Assembly (NCBI GenBank): GCA_905373475.1
Contig: CAJPTC010000016.1
Span: 1 to 59,235, forward strand
Reading direction: 5' to 3'
DNA from: Bacteroidia bacterium
GTDB taxonomy: Bacteria; Bacteroidota; Bacteroidia; Bacteroidales; CAJPTX01
DNA: 59,235 bases
Both the position numbers and the translations under genes were made by a program. Shown here piece after piece: positions 26,711 through 36,184 of this stretch. Each line of letters opens with the position of its first letter. Position 1 is the stretch's first letter. The notes under the pieces were generated by a model that did not search any database, was not told the DNA's origin, and worked only from the letters and a program-made list of their open reading frames with translations.

Positions 26711-27130
26711 AGCATTTTTCTTATCTAATGGTATTTCTATAACGCTAACCCTATAAAAATGTTATGAATAAGGCTACTATTTCGCGAAGTTCCTTTAATT
26801 ACGATCAGACAATCTATTCTATATCAATATTTAGATATAGCAATCTTCATATTTAGGTTTATATTATATACAAGAAAAGTCTATTTACCAACATTTTATA
26901 CCATAAAGAAGTTAAATAATAGGTCTTTTTATGGCGATATTCAGAGCTCTCATGTCGTATCTGTACGTTATTAGGAGACCTTATTTGTAGTGAGCGATAT
27001 TACATACACCAAACAGACGAAACTTGCGAAAAGCGCTAACACATTTTCACGAATTCTCGCTGTCTTGTATTTTACACCTTTTGAACCCTAGGACTGGTGT
27101 GCAAAATCTCCACGCTGACACACTCCCTGT
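26711..27130. other. A+T-rich gap without a recognised gene
   Basis: About 420 bases, clearly richer in A+T than the flanks, especially 26740-26940. It holds small inverted repeats (CTATATC at 26819-26825 with GATATAG at 26834-26840) but no ORF of note, no repeated tRNA end and no integrase. Function unknown. Confidence 0.4.
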
Positions 27131-27170
27131 AAAAACAAAAAGAGAGACATGTCACCGCACGTCTCTCTTT
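27131..27170 (-). terminator. Terminator after the protease gene
   Basis: AAAGAGAGAC/GTCTCTCTTT stem with a 12-base loop; on the minus strand it is followed by a T-rich tail. It ends the two-gene operon 29524-27194. Confidence 0.85.
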
Positions 27171-27193
27171 CAAGATTTTTGTATTCAGAGTAC

Positions 27194-28282
27194 TTAGTCC
27201 TGTTTATTCTTCCGTTCAGGGAAGGTACAACCGAATTTTTCGGCTAAGAAATCATCTATTTCTGCGCATTTTTCGGGTAAAGTGGAGAACTGTTTCATAA
27301 TCTTCTCGCGATAATTGTCGTTCTGCAAATCGGAGAGATGTACGCACAGGTAAAGTACTACGTCGTTGTCCTTAATTCCGAACTGATAGGGGGGAATTGG
27401 ATCTTTTAGGAGGTACTCGAAAATTTCGCGGAGATCCTGCTTAGGGAGAAGATTTACGTTGCTATAGAAAATAAGGAAATCTCGATTATAGACGTAAGCA
27501 ATGATAAGCGCACCTTTGTAGTAGAATTTCCACTGTTCGTCGCCATTGCATGCGATTACGGGGTCTAAACCAATTTCCTTGATTATATCTTCCACGAGTC
27601 CAGTCAAAGCAGTCTTAGGCACTTCCTTAAACGCTTCTGCGGGAATTTTTGCACCACACGAATCGCAATACTCGACCTTCTCTGAGATAGCTTTATCGCA
27701 ACCTGGACACTGGAAGTGGAACTTTTCTCCGTCAGTTATTGAATCAACTGTTTCTAGTACCTTCTTTATATCAGCTATTGGGATACCAAAACCTATATTT
27801 TCCGCATTTTGGATTTTACTAACGGTAACCGCACAAACTTTGCCTTCGGAGTTAAACATCGGTCCCCCAGAGTTACCTGGGTTCACTGCGGCATCAGTTT
27901 GGATAAGAAAACGCCCCCCTACCTTTTGCCGTGGCGAAGAAACAATCCCTTCCGTTATGGCAAACGGGCTTCCTAATGGGAAGCCAGCAGTAGTGATTTT
28001 ATCGCTAAGCGCCAAGGTATCGCCTTCACAGAATTCTGCTGGCTTTACGTCGGCGAAATTAGCATCTACCTGCAATACAGCGAGGTCTAGGTGCTGACTC
28101 ACTAATAGAACGGTTGCGCGACATCTCTCTTCGTTTTGCAATTCGAGCGTTACGGTATGATGCCCCTCTACTACGTGGAAATTTGTCATTACGTAGTTGG
28201 GACGCCGGAAGAAGAAACCCGAGCCGCTCCCGTCATGGGTGATAACTTTTACCACCGAGTCAAAATTTATATTCGTTTCCAT
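27194..28282 (-). CDS. Cytoplasmic trypsin-like protease with zinc ribbon and YbjN-like C-terminus
   Basis: 362 aa from the ATG at 28282 (an in-frame GTG at 28309 is an alternative). Residues about 8-180 form an S1C/HtrA-like protease fold with an intact triad: His36 (TNFHVVEG), Asp66 (HLDLAVLQV) and Ser138 (NPGNSGGP). There is no signal peptide, membrane segment or PDZ domain, so it should act in the cytoplasm, unusual for this family. A zinc ribbon follows with Cys192, Cys195, Cys206 and Cys209. The last 140 residues (about 225-340; FYYKGALIIAYVYNRDFLIF, DNDVVLYLCVHLSDL) resemble YbjN/CesT secretion-chaperone-like domains. It is 36 bases downstream of another protein with a similar domain and very likely in the same operon. 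Substrate unknown. Confidence 0.8.
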   Translation of the reverse strand: METNINFDSVVKVITHDGSGSGFFFRRPNYVMTNFHVVEGHHTVTLELQNEERCRATVLLVSQHLDLAVLQVDANFADVKPAEFCEGDTLALSDKITTAGFPLGSPFAITEGIVSSPRQKVGGRFLIQTDAAVNPGNSGGPMFNSEGKVCAVTVSKIQNAENIGFGIPIADIKKVLETVDSITDGEKFHFQCPGCDKAISEKVEYCDSCGAKIPAEAFKEVPKTALTGLVEDIIKEIGLDPVIACNGDEQWKFYYKGALIIAYVYNRDFLIFYSNVNLLPKQDLREIFEYLLKDPIPPYQFGIKDNDVVLYLCVHLSDLQNDNYREKIMKQFSTLPEKCAEIDDFLAEKFGCTFPERKNKQD

Positions 28283-28318
28283 ACTTTCTCTTAATTCTTT
28301 TTGCGACACAAATTCGCG

Positions 28319-29524
28319 CTAATCTGCCATTTGTTCCATTACACGCTTGAGAGCTGCAATGAGAACTTTGGAAGCAGAATCAAAATCTAGGTTAGCGGAG
28401 CGCTTCAAGGCCTGTGTAAAGACACTGTCGACATTCGATTGTAGGTCGTTGTAAAAATACACACGATATATCATGAGTAAGCTACGAATGCAACACTCCA
28501 TGGAATCGCTCGAGAACGCCTTTACTGCTGCATCATACGGCTCTGCAAGATTAGAGCGCAAATTACCTATATCGGAAGCTCGGCGAGGCGAGCACATTAT
28601 TTCTACTTTGTAGATATAGGACGCCAGTTCTTCATCAGATTTCTCTAGCAGGCGCTGCAAGAATTCCTTCCCATCTCGTACTTGTACAGGCGTGTCTCCG
28701 TCGTCGTCCCAAGCATCGCGAACGGCATCATCAAGATCGTTATCGAGCATCCCCTGAGGGCGGGCAAAATAGCTTATCTTAAACAGCCCAATAGCAAGGC
28801 AGTGCCACGCAATTCCAAATTTGCGTTCCTCTTCAAACTCCTCAACGGCAGCTATCGTTTCCTTACACGTGTCGCGAATTCCTTGTACAACACGTTTCAC
28901 TTCCTTTTCAGGGAATTGGGATACTATAGGCGTATAAAGACGTTGGGCACCAAACTTCGTAACAAACTCATCATCGTATTTATCTCCGTTGATACAAAGC
29001 TCACGGAACATGTATTGAAGTTTATGTGGATGTGCTAATTCGAGTGGACACGAGAACTTAAAATGTAGCTCATTGCCTTCTAGCACCAAGTGTACTAAAT
29101 CGAGCTGTGCGAGGTTTAGCTCACACACCCGCCTAAGTAGCGGAACGCGACGCCCATCTTCGGGAACTGATAGAAAAGGAGCATGTACTTTGAGTTCGGA
29201 ATCTGTAATCTGGATATTCACAATTATAGAGCCGTGAGGTATTGTAAAATGCTTCCCAGGACCATAATTCCTCTCAACTTTGGAAGAGCCGAACAAGGAG
29301 CTCAAAAATGACTTTTTCTTCGGCGCAACTGCGTCTGTTTTCACATCGAGACCATTGTCGTACTTGAGCCGGAAATTTGGATTGAAGAAATCAATCACGG
29401 CGTGGATGCTTTCGACGTATTTCCCTTGCTCAAATAGATCACGACTTCGATCGTACGAGGCAAAATCCATCGTCGAAGCCGTGTTCTCAAGAAGTCGTTC
29501 TACGTAGCTGAATGTCTTTTTCAT
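28319..29524 (-). CDS. Unknown protein with a YbjN/chaperone-like middle domain
   Basis: 401 aa from the ATG at 29524 (MKKTFSYVERLLEN); in-frame starts further upstream add nine residues without a clear reason. No signal peptide or membrane segment. Helical N-terminus; a Ser/Lys-rich linker around 66-83; residues about 90-180 (IVNIQITDSELKVHAPFLSV, then PLLRRVCELNLAQLDLVHLV and GNELHFKFSCPLE) follow the YbjN/CesT-like pattern; the rest is acidic and helical. First gene of the operon with the cytoplasmic protease, with a TACCTTTG box upstream. It could be a partner, regulator or substrate adaptor of the protease; this is inference from the pairing. Confidence 0.6.
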   Translation of the reverse strand: MKKTFSYVERLLENTASTMDFASYDRSRDLFEQGKYVESIHAVIDFFNPNFRLKYDNGLDVKTDAVAPKKKSFLSSLFGSSKVERNYGPGKHFTIPHGSIIVNIQITDSELKVHAPFLSVPEDGRRVPLLRRVCELNLAQLDLVHLVLEGNELHFKFSCPLELAHPHKLQYMFRELCINGDKYDDEFVTKFGAQRLYTPIVSQFPEKEVKRVVQGIRDTCKETIAAVEEFEEERKFGIAWHCLAIGLFKISYFARPQGMLDNDLDDAVRDAWDDDGDTPVQVRDGKEFLQRLLEKSDEELASYIYKVEIMCSPRRASDIGNLRSNLAEPYDAAVKAFSSDSMECCIRSLLMIYRVYFYNDLQSNVDSVFTQALKRSANLDFDSASKVLIAALKRVMEQMAD

Positions 29525-29604
29525 GTCGTGATATATACAAGATGTATACAATAAAAAAACGGGTGCTTGAAGGCATTAAGGCGTCTCCGCAAGCAACACC
29601 GTGC

Positions 29605-29612
29605 CAAAGGTA
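29605..29612 (-). promoter_or_regulatory. -7 box (TACCTTTG) of the protease operon
   Basis: Exact consensus on the minus strand, 80 bases before the ATG at 29524. No TTTG at -33. Confidence 0.5.
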
Positions 29613-29780
29613 CAAGAAAAAATTTAAGGAGTATGAACGAAAGAGAGTACATACTAGGTTTAGTAGTTCTAAGGATTAAAGAATAAAAGGGTATCTATCA
29701 CCTTGCCCAAATCCATAACTGTAAGATTTGTATCGCGTCTTATAGGTAGCCCTCGCAACGCCGCTTACTCTTAAAGTTCC

Positions 29781-29788
29781 TACCTTTA
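29781..29788 (+). promoter_or_regulatory. -7 box (TACCTTTA) of typA
   Basis: One mismatch to TAnnTTTG, 22 bases before the typA ATG. The 286-base divergent gap 29525-29810 holds both promoters and nothing else recognisable. Confidence 0.4.
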
Positions 29789-29810
29789 TGCCCTAAACTG
29801 GAGGGAAAGG

Positions 29811-31610
29811 ATGGAGATCCGGAATGTGGCAATCATAGCCCACGTCGATCATGGGAAGACGACACTTGTAGACAAACTCATTTCGTACACCAAGGCGCTT
29901 GGCCGTGAGAAGATGCCTGAAGATGCGCTCGTTATGGATAGCAATGAGCTGGAACGAGAACGCGGCATAACGATATTGAGCAAAAATGTCTCAATGGTGT
30001 ATGGAGGTTGTAAAATCAATATCATTGATACGCCTGGTCACGCTGATTTCGGCGGCGAAGTAGAGCGCGTACTGAATATGGCAGACGGTGTACTACTCGT
30101 GGTAGATGCTTTTGAGGGCACAATGCCGCAAACACGCTTTGTGCTACAGAAGGCGCTTGAGTTGGGGCTAAAGCCTATTGTAGTCATCAATAAAGTGGAC
30201 AAGCTTAATTGCAAGCCAGAGCAAGTACAGGAGGATGTATTTGACCTCATGTTTAGTCTGGGCGCCACCGAGAATCAGATGGATTTCCCAACTCTTTACG
30301 GGAGCGCAAAACAAGGTTGGATGTCGACAGACTATACGCAGCCTAGCGAGAATATAGAACCGCTACTAAAAGCCATTGTAGAGTACATTCCGGCTCCGAA
30401 GGTGTCGGAGGGTACTTTGCAGATGCTCATTACCTCTATTGAGTATTCAAAATATGTAGGTCGTATAGCGGTTGGCAAATTAAGCCGAGGTACGCTGCGC
30501 ACAGGGATGACAGTTACACTCTCAATGCGCGATGGTTCACTGCGCAAAATGCCCCTAAAAGAGGTATACACTTTCGAGGGACTTAGTAAACGTCCTGTAG
30601 AATCGGTACAAGCGGGCGATATTTGTGCACTGGTGGGATTAGAAGGGTTTGAAATTGGAGGCACGGTCTGCGACGCAGAACACCCAGAGCCACTTCCCGT
30701 TATTAAGGTAGATGAGCCTACTATGAGTATGCTCTTTACTATCAACAATTCTCCTTTTTTTGGGCGCGATGGTAAGTTTGTGACGTCGCGCCATTTACGC
30801 GAGCGCTTGGAGCGAGAGTTGGAATGGAATTTAGCCCTGCGCGTGGAGCCAGGACCAAGTGCTGACTCTTTCATTGTGTTTGGGCGCGGCATATTGCATC
30901 TTTCCATCTTGATAGAGACCATGCGCCGCGAGGGCTACGAACTACAAGTTGGTCAACCGCGTGTTGTACTTAAGGAGATTGATGGTAAGAAGTGCGAGCC
31001 AATCGAGATTCTGCGCATAGACTTACCAACAGAATTTGCAGGGAGTGCGATAGAATTGGCTTCAGCGCGTAAAGCAACGATAGTAAGCATGCAGGAGGTT
31101 GAAGATCGGACGCATATAGAATTTGAAATTCCATCACGTGGTCTGATCGGTATGCGGAATCAGTTGCTAACGGCGACGAATGGAGAGGCTATTATGGCTC
31201 ACATCCTCAAGGGATTTGAACCTTACAGGGGCGACATCCCTTCACGCAACAATGGTTCACTAATAGCCCTAGAATCGGGCACAGCTGTAGCCTATGCCAT
31301 AGGGAAACTACAAGACAGGGGGGTATTTTTTATAGATCCTCCTATTGAGGTTTATGCAGGGGAAATAGTAGGGGAAAATACGCGTGGCAACGATATCACT
31401 ATTAACGTATGCAAAGAAAAGAAGCTTACAAATATGCGGGCTTCGGGGAGTGATGACAAAATAATCCTTGCGCCTGCTGTCCATTTTTCTCTGGAAGAGG
31501 CGCTTGAATACATTCGCGACGATGAGTATGTAGAAATAACTCCACACGCAATGCGTTTGCGCAAGATTGAACTAGACGAAAACGCTCGAAAACGAGCGCA
31601 ACGGAACTAA
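29811..31610 (+). CDS. typA: GTP-binding ribosome factor TypA/BipA
   Basis: 599 aa, full length. EF-G-like GTPase domain with AHVDHGKTTLVDKL, the ERERGITILSKN switch, DTPGHADFGGEVERV and NKVDKL (residues 10-130), a domain II, and the BipA-specific C-terminal part (about 390-590; RGLIGMRNQLLTATNGEAIM). It helps 50S biogenesis under stress and cold. A GGAGGG-like purine stretch precedes the start (gagggaaaggATG), rare in this phylum. Followed 82 bases later by valS. Confidence 0.97.
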   Translation: MEIRNVAIIAHVDHGKTTLVDKLISYTKALGREKMPEDALVMDSNELERERGITILSKNVSMVYGGCKINIIDTPGHADFGGEVERVLNMADGVLLVVDAFEGTMPQTRFVLQKALELGLKPIVVINKVDKLNCKPEQVQEDVFDLMFSLGATENQMDFPTLYGSAKQGWMSTDYTQPSENIEPLLKAIVEYIPAPKVSEGTLQMLITSIEYSKYVGRIAVGKLSRGTLRTGMTVTLSMRDGSLRKMPLKEVYTFEGLSKRPVESVQAGDICALVGLEGFEIGGTVCDAEHPEPLPVIKVDEPTMSMLFTINNSPFFGRDGKFVTSRHLRERLERELEWNLALRVEPGPSADSFIVFGRGILHLSILIETMRREGYELQVGQPRVVLKEIDGKKCEPIEILRIDLPTEFAGSAIELASARKATIVSMQEVEDRTHIEFEIPSRGLIGMRNQLLTATNGEAIMAHILKGFEPYRGDIPSRNNGSLIALESGTAVAYAIGKLQDRGVFFIDPPIEVYAGEIVGENTRGNDITINVCKEKKLTNMRASGSDDKIILAPAVHFSLEEALEYIRDDEYVEITPHAMRLRKIELDENARKRAQRN

Positions 31611-31692
31611 TATTTGCATTCTTCACAAAGTTGCTCGGAAGTTATAGCTAACAATTGCAACGTCCCTTTTTTAATTATTACGAACCCTAAAG

Positions 31693-34302
31693 ATGCTTTC
31701 TACGCGTTACGAACCCTCGGAGATAGAACGGAAATGGTATGCTTGGTGGTTAGAGAAAAAACTCTTCCACTCTGAACCAGATGAACGTAAACCCTATACG
31801 GTTGTTATTCCACCGCCGAATGTTACAGGCATTCTTCACATGGGACACATGCTGAACAATACGATTCAGGACGTTTTGGTACGTCGCGCTCGTATGCGTG
31901 GTTTTAACGCATGCTGGGTTCCAGGTACTGACCATGCATCAATCGCAACAGAAGCCAAAGTGGTTGAGAAGTTACGTAAAGAAGGTATTGACAAGCATTC
32001 GCTTTCGCGCGATGAATTCCTTAAGCACGCATGGGAATGGACGCATAAGCATGGTGGCATCATTCTAGAGCAATTAAAAAGACTAGGAGCTTCGTGCGAC
32101 TGGGATCGAACTGCCTTTACGATGGATGCAACACGGAGCGAGAGTGTAATACACGTATTTGTGGATCTCTATCGCAAAGGACTCATCTATCAAGGGGTGC
32201 GGATGGTAAACTGGGATCCTGTAGCGCAGACAGCATTAAGCGACGAGGAGGTGCTACATGTAGAAGAACAGTCTAAGCTGTACTACTTGCGTTACAATGT
32301 GGTAGGCTCTAACGAAGCGTTAATTGTTGCTACAACACGCCCAGAGACTATAATGGGCGACGTGGCAGTTTGTGTACATCCTAGCGACGTACGCTATAAG
32401 CATTTACCCAGTAAGCATGTGATCGTACCATTGGTAAACCGCGAAGTGCCCATTGTAACAGACGAACATGTAGATCCTGCATTCGGAACTGGGATATTAA
32501 AAATAACCCCAGCGCATGCCATAGACGATTATGAGATAGGGCTGAAATACAACCTAGAGGTGATTGACACCTTCACCGATAAGGGGACAATTCGCGAAGG
32601 TATAGGGCTGTATGAGGGGATGGATCGTTTCGCCGTACGGGAACAGATTGTAAAGGATCTGGCAGCTGCTGGTCTCCTTGAAAAGGAGGAAGCGTATACG
32701 CACACAATTGGTATAAGCGAGCGTACCAAGGCAGTAATAGAGCCTAAGCTTTCAACGCAATGGTTCTTGCGAGTAGAGCATCTTGCGAAAGTGGCACTTG
32801 AGGCTGTGGAAAGAGGCGATATTGAGCTTATGCCACAACGTTTTGTAGGGGTCTATCGACACTGGCTAGAGAATTCGCGCGATTGGTGCATTTCACGCCA
32901 ACTGTGGTGGGGGCATCGCATTCCTGCATGGTATCTTCCAGACGGGCGAGTTGTTATTGCACACAACGAAAACGAAGCACTTGAAGAAGCAAAGAAGTTG
33001 GATGCTACCGCAACGCTTGCAGATCTTCGCCAAGACGAGGATGTACTGGATACATGGTATAGCTCATGGCTCTGGCCAATTTCTGTTTTTGATGGCATTC
33101 TCCACCCTGATAACGCGGACATTCGTTACTACTATCCTACAAGTGATCTGGTAACCGCACCAGATATCATATTCTTCTGGGTAGCTCGAATGATTATGGC
33201 AGGGTACGAATACATGGGCAAACGACCATTTGAGCGTGTCTACTTTACAGGCACTGTGCGCGATATGCTTCACCGCAAGATGAGTAAATCGCTTGGTAAT
33301 AGTCCAGATGCGTTAGAATTGATAGACAAATTCGGAGCTGATGGGGTACGTGTAGGTATGCTGATGTGTTCTGCTGCGGGCAACGACCTTATGTTTGAAG
33401 AACAGCTCACAGAACAGGGACGTAATTTCAGTAATAAAATCTGGAATGCTTTCCGCTTGGTACAAGGTTGGAAAGAGGATCTTACACAAGAAAAAGTTCC
33501 TGCTCGTGCACATGCAATAGCCATGTTTGAGGCGAGAATGAACGAAGCGTTCCAAAATGTAGAGGCAAATATGAAAGAGTACCGCCTCTCAGAAGCTCTC
33601 ATGGAACTGTACCGTCTTTTTTGGGACGATTTCTCTGCGTGGTTGCTAGAACTGGTTAAACCACGCGCCAATCAAAAGATGGATAGCGCGACTTTTAGTT
33701 CAATAGAGCGTATTTTCGATCTGCTTTTACAGCAACTCCATCCATTTATGCCATTCATTACAGAAGAACTTTGGCACAATTTAGGAGACATCGAAGCGCG
33801 TTCTTGTCGGAGTATCATGCAGGAACAATTGAAGACCCCAGAACCGCCAAGTACTGAGCTGCTAAAAGAATTTGAGTTGCTAAAATCGATAGTAAGTGCT
33901 ATCAGAGGTATTCGCCAAACGAAAGGTCTAGCTATGCGCGATTCGTTAATGCTTCTTCACCGTGGCGATTTCAGAATGAGTATGCAAGGACTAGAGTTGG
34001 TTTCATTGCTCAGTACCGTAGAAATGGGAGGTTCGGTAAACTCAACTCCAGATGGTTGCGCTGGATTTATGGTTGGTACTATCGAATTTTTTATCCCACT
34101 TGGCGATAAGATAGACCATGAAGCAGAACGAGCCAAAATAAACGACGAAATTACTTATTACGAAGGGTTGCGCACCATGATACTCAAGAAGCTCAATAAT
34201 CCGAGCTTTGTAAACAAAGCCCCAGCAAACGTCGTTGAAAGCGAAAAGAAAAAATTAGCAGACACCGAGACAAAGTTGGCTGCTCTACGTAACAGACTTT
34301 AA
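31693..34302 (+). CDS. valS: Valyl-tRNA synthetase
   Basis: 869 aa class I synthetase. The HIGH motif appears as HMGHMLNN (about residue 47) after PPPNVTGIL; the editing domain contains TTRPETIMGDVAV; KMSKS is exact in HRKMSKSLGNSPD (about 530); a C-terminal coiled coil (about 810-869, ESEKKKLADTETKLA) is present. It charges tRNA-Val and edits mischarged Thr. A terminator follows within 10 bases. Confidence 0.98.
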   Translation: MLSTRYEPSEIERKWYAWWLEKKLFHSEPDERKPYTVVIPPPNVTGILHMGHMLNNTIQDVLVRRARMRGFNACWVPGTDHASIATEAKVVEKLRKEGIDKHSLSRDEFLKHAWEWTHKHGGIILEQLKRLGASCDWDRTAFTMDATRSESVIHVFVDLYRKGLIYQGVRMVNWDPVAQTALSDEEVLHVEEQSKLYYLRYNVVGSNEALIVATTRPETIMGDVAVCVHPSDVRYKHLPSKHVIVPLVNREVPIVTDEHVDPAFGTGILKITPAHAIDDYEIGLKYNLEVIDTFTDKGTIREGIGLYEGMDRFAVREQIVKDLAAAGLLEKEEAYTHTIGISERTKAVIEPKLSTQWFLRVEHLAKVALEAVERGDIELMPQRFVGVYRHWLENSRDWCISRQLWWGHRIPAWYLPDGRVVIAHNENEALEEAKKLDATATLADLRQDEDVLDTWYSSWLWPISVFDGILHPDNADIRYYYPTSDLVTAPDIIFFWVARMIMAGYEYMGKRPFERVYFTGTVRDMLHRKMSKSLGNSPDALELIDKFGADGVRVGMLMCSAAGNDLMFEEQLTEQGRNFSNKIWNAFRLVQGWKEDLTQEKVPARAHAIAMFEARMNEAFQNVEANMKEYRLSEALMELYRLFWDDFSAWLLELVKPRANQKMDSATFSSIERIFDLLLQQLHPFMPFITEELWHNLGDIEARSCRSIMQEQLKTPEPPSTELLKEFELLKSIVSAIRGIRQTKGLAMRDSLMLLHRGDFRMSMQGLELVSLLSTVEMGGSVNSTPDGCAGFMVGTIEFFIPLGDKIDHEAERAKINDEITYYEGLRTMILKKLNNPSFVNKAPANVVESEKKKLADTETKLAALRNRL

Positions 34303-34310
34303 TACAAAAC

Positions 34311-34347
34311 AGGAGTGAAATGCATTATTAACGCGTTTCACTCCTTT
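34311..34347 (+). terminator. Terminator after valS
   Basis: GGAGTGAAA/TTTCACTCC stem followed by a short T run, 8 bases after the valS stop. Confidence 0.75.
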
Positions 34348-34388
34348 GTAGACAACTTAAATTTTTAACGAAAAGACTATTGTACGCT

Positions 34389-35120
34389 ATGCTGCATCGT
34401 ATCATTTTAGCGTCAGTAGATTCTACGAACAAATATGTAGAAGAGCGTAAAGGTCAGTTATCGCCTCCAACATTGGTAATCGGTATTCAACAACGACATG
34501 GTAAGGGGCAGGGTACGAACCGTTGGGATTCAAAAAAAGGCGACTTAACCTTTACCCTTTTCTGTTCGCTTGGCAAAATTGATATCTCATCCTTTTTTAT
34601 CCTATCGCAAATAGTCTCTTTAGAGATTGTTTCCTTTCTCTTGGAATATGGTATACAAGCACGCATCAAATGGCCCAATGATATTCTAGTAGGACTAGAG
34701 AAGATCTGTGGAATACTAATTCAGACACACGTAGAGAACGGGGTTTTTAGCAGTGCTTCTGTCGGAATCGGACTTAACCTAACACGACGGGATACGAGTC
34801 CTGCTCATTATAACCCTCCTGCAACAAGCATAGAAAATCAACTAGGAGCATCTATTCTTAACCCAATTGCGGCAAGTGAAGTTCTAGCGAAACGAATTCT
34901 AGCTTCTATAAAGAATTATACTTCTAACAAAGCGCAACAAATACGAGCAGCATACTGGGAGTATCTGTTTCGTAATCAGGGGATGCATCCTTTTATTATT
35001 CACGAAAAAAAGCAATTAGCACGGATTCTCTCCGTCTGTAATAACGGACAATTACACCTTCAAGACGAACACGGTAAGGAATATCAGTGCTCGTTCAAGG
35101 AATTAAAATTTATTTTTTAG
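34389..35120 (+). CDS. birA: Biotin-[acetyl-CoA carboxylase] ligase
   Basis: 243 aa from the ATG at 34389 (an in-frame TTG at 34380 is an alternative). Catalytic BPL domain: SVDSTNKYVEER, QQRHGKGQGTNRWDS (the ATP/biotinyl-AMP loop normally GRGRxGR), KWPNDILVGLEKICGIL (catalytic Lys) and GIGLNL. A short C-terminal domain is present. There is no N-terminal DNA-binding domain, so it is a class I ligase that attaches biotin but cannot repress. The HGKGQGTNRW loop is the Bacteroidota variant. Confidence 0.95.
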   Translation: MLHRIILASVDSTNKYVEERKGQLSPPTLVIGIQQRHGKGQGTNRWDSKKGDLTFTLFCSLGKIDISSFFILSQIVSLEIVSFLLEYGIQARIKWPNDILVGLEKICGILIQTHVENGVFSSASVGIGLNLTRRDTSPAHYNPPATSIENQLGASILNPIAASEVLAKRILASIKNYTSNKAQQIRAAYWEYLFRNQGMHPFIIHEKKQLARILSVCNNGQLHLQDEHGKEYQCSFKELKFIF

Positions 35121-35150
35121 TCAGGGTTTATTTCGAGTTTTGTCTAGAGA

Positions 35151-35189
35151 AAAAGGCGGTCTGTCAATTCAGCCCGCCTTTATTTTTTA
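35151..35189. terminator. Bidirectional terminator between birA and gldN
   Basis: AAAGGCGG/CCGCCTTT stem flanked by A and T runs on both sides, between two convergent genes. Confidence 0.8.
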
Positions 35190-35203
35190 GAAAATATTCT
35201 ATT

Positions 35204-36151
35204 CTAGAACTCCCATAAATCATGCTCTGTATTGAAAATGTCGTAATGAATTCGCTCAGACTCTAGCATATTTGGAATCCCGCCCTTTTTGTAATCTGAA
35301 ATTGTGCGGTTGTTATACTCATTCGTCTCACGAATTATATACGAATCAAAACGACGCTTAAAGATCAAGTCATCAAAAGAGGAAGATTGCGCATCGTTTC
35401 TATTATTATACGCAGCAATGTGCGTCAGTACAGAACGAGCTTCAGGATAATAAACCCAAAAAGCAGGGATACGCTTCAACTGTCCGCCAGCACCAATCAA
35501 CTCAAACTCTTCCACTACAGGACATAAACCGAGAACACGTACCTCAAGTACCGAACGTTTTGAATCGAAGAACCACTCTTCCTTCACAATTATCTGCTTT
35601 ACATCTTTCCACCGCAACTCACCTTGAACCTCAATAGTTTTCACTTGTCCAGTACTCATATCGGTTTGCTGAATCTGCTGTGTTTCAGTGCTCATGTTGT
35701 TGCGCACCTCTTCGAGCGTCATTCGTTTCACAAACTCATCGCCTGGAGAGGTCAAGCCTGGGAGTGGATCGTATGCATAAATCTCTTTATTCTGTATCGC
35801 ATCATAAAGAGCTTGCGTCAGACTTTTTCTATCTCGCATACGTACAGTGGGGTAATATAAGGGCAAGTTTATCTTTTGACGCAGATCTATCATACGCCAA
35901 ATTATCTTCGACCAAAGTACATCTGCCTCTCGTACGTATGTATAGGGTACGGGACGCATCTTTTCAGGAATCGTAGTACGCTCATAGAAACCTATCGGCG
36001 GCATGTTGGCAGTATCTGGCGTAACAGTATCCATGTTTGTTACCTCCATCCGCACTTGCGCTCTATTATTATTCCCTCCTCTCTGCTGCGCAGATAGGAA
36101 AAGAGGAAGCCCCCATAATATTGTCAATAACAAAAACAAGCGAACTTGCAT
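35204..36151 (-). CDS. gldN: T9SS ring protein GldN/PorN
   Basis: 315 aa. Signal peptide (MQVRLFLLLTILWGLPLFLS, cleavage near AQQ). The PorN/GldN core has ADVLWSKIIWRMIDLRQKIN, IKVEEWFFD-like (IVKEEWFFDSKRSVLEVRVL) and FDDLIFKRRFDSYI. GldN forms the periplasmic ring with GldK, anchoring the T9SS motor to the outer membrane. Last gene of the T9SS operon, before the bidirectional terminator, 33 bases after gldM. Confidence 0.95.
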   Translation of the reverse strand: MQVRLFLLLTILWGLPLFLSAQQRGGNNNRAQVRMEVTNMDTVTPDTANMPPIGFYERTTIPEKMRPVPYTYVREADVLWSKIIWRMIDLRQKINLPLYYPTVRMRDRKSLTQALYDAIQNKEIYAYDPLPGLTSPGDEFVKRMTLEEVRNNMSTETQQIQQTDMSTGQVKTIEVQGELRWKDVKQIIVKEEWFFDSKRSVLEVRVLGLCPVVEEFELIGAGGQLKRIPAFWVYYPEARSVLTHIAAYNNRNDAQSSSFDDLIFKRRFDSYIIRETNEYNNRTISDYKKGGIPNMLESERIHYDIFNTEHDLWEF

Positions 36152-36184
36152 TCAAACCTTTTTTCTGTAAAAACTAAAAAGAAA

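Noticed and set aside
26819..26840. A+T-rich inverted repeats as replication origin
   Set aside because: No DnaA boxes, dnaA or dnaN are near; A+T-rich palindromes occur by chance.
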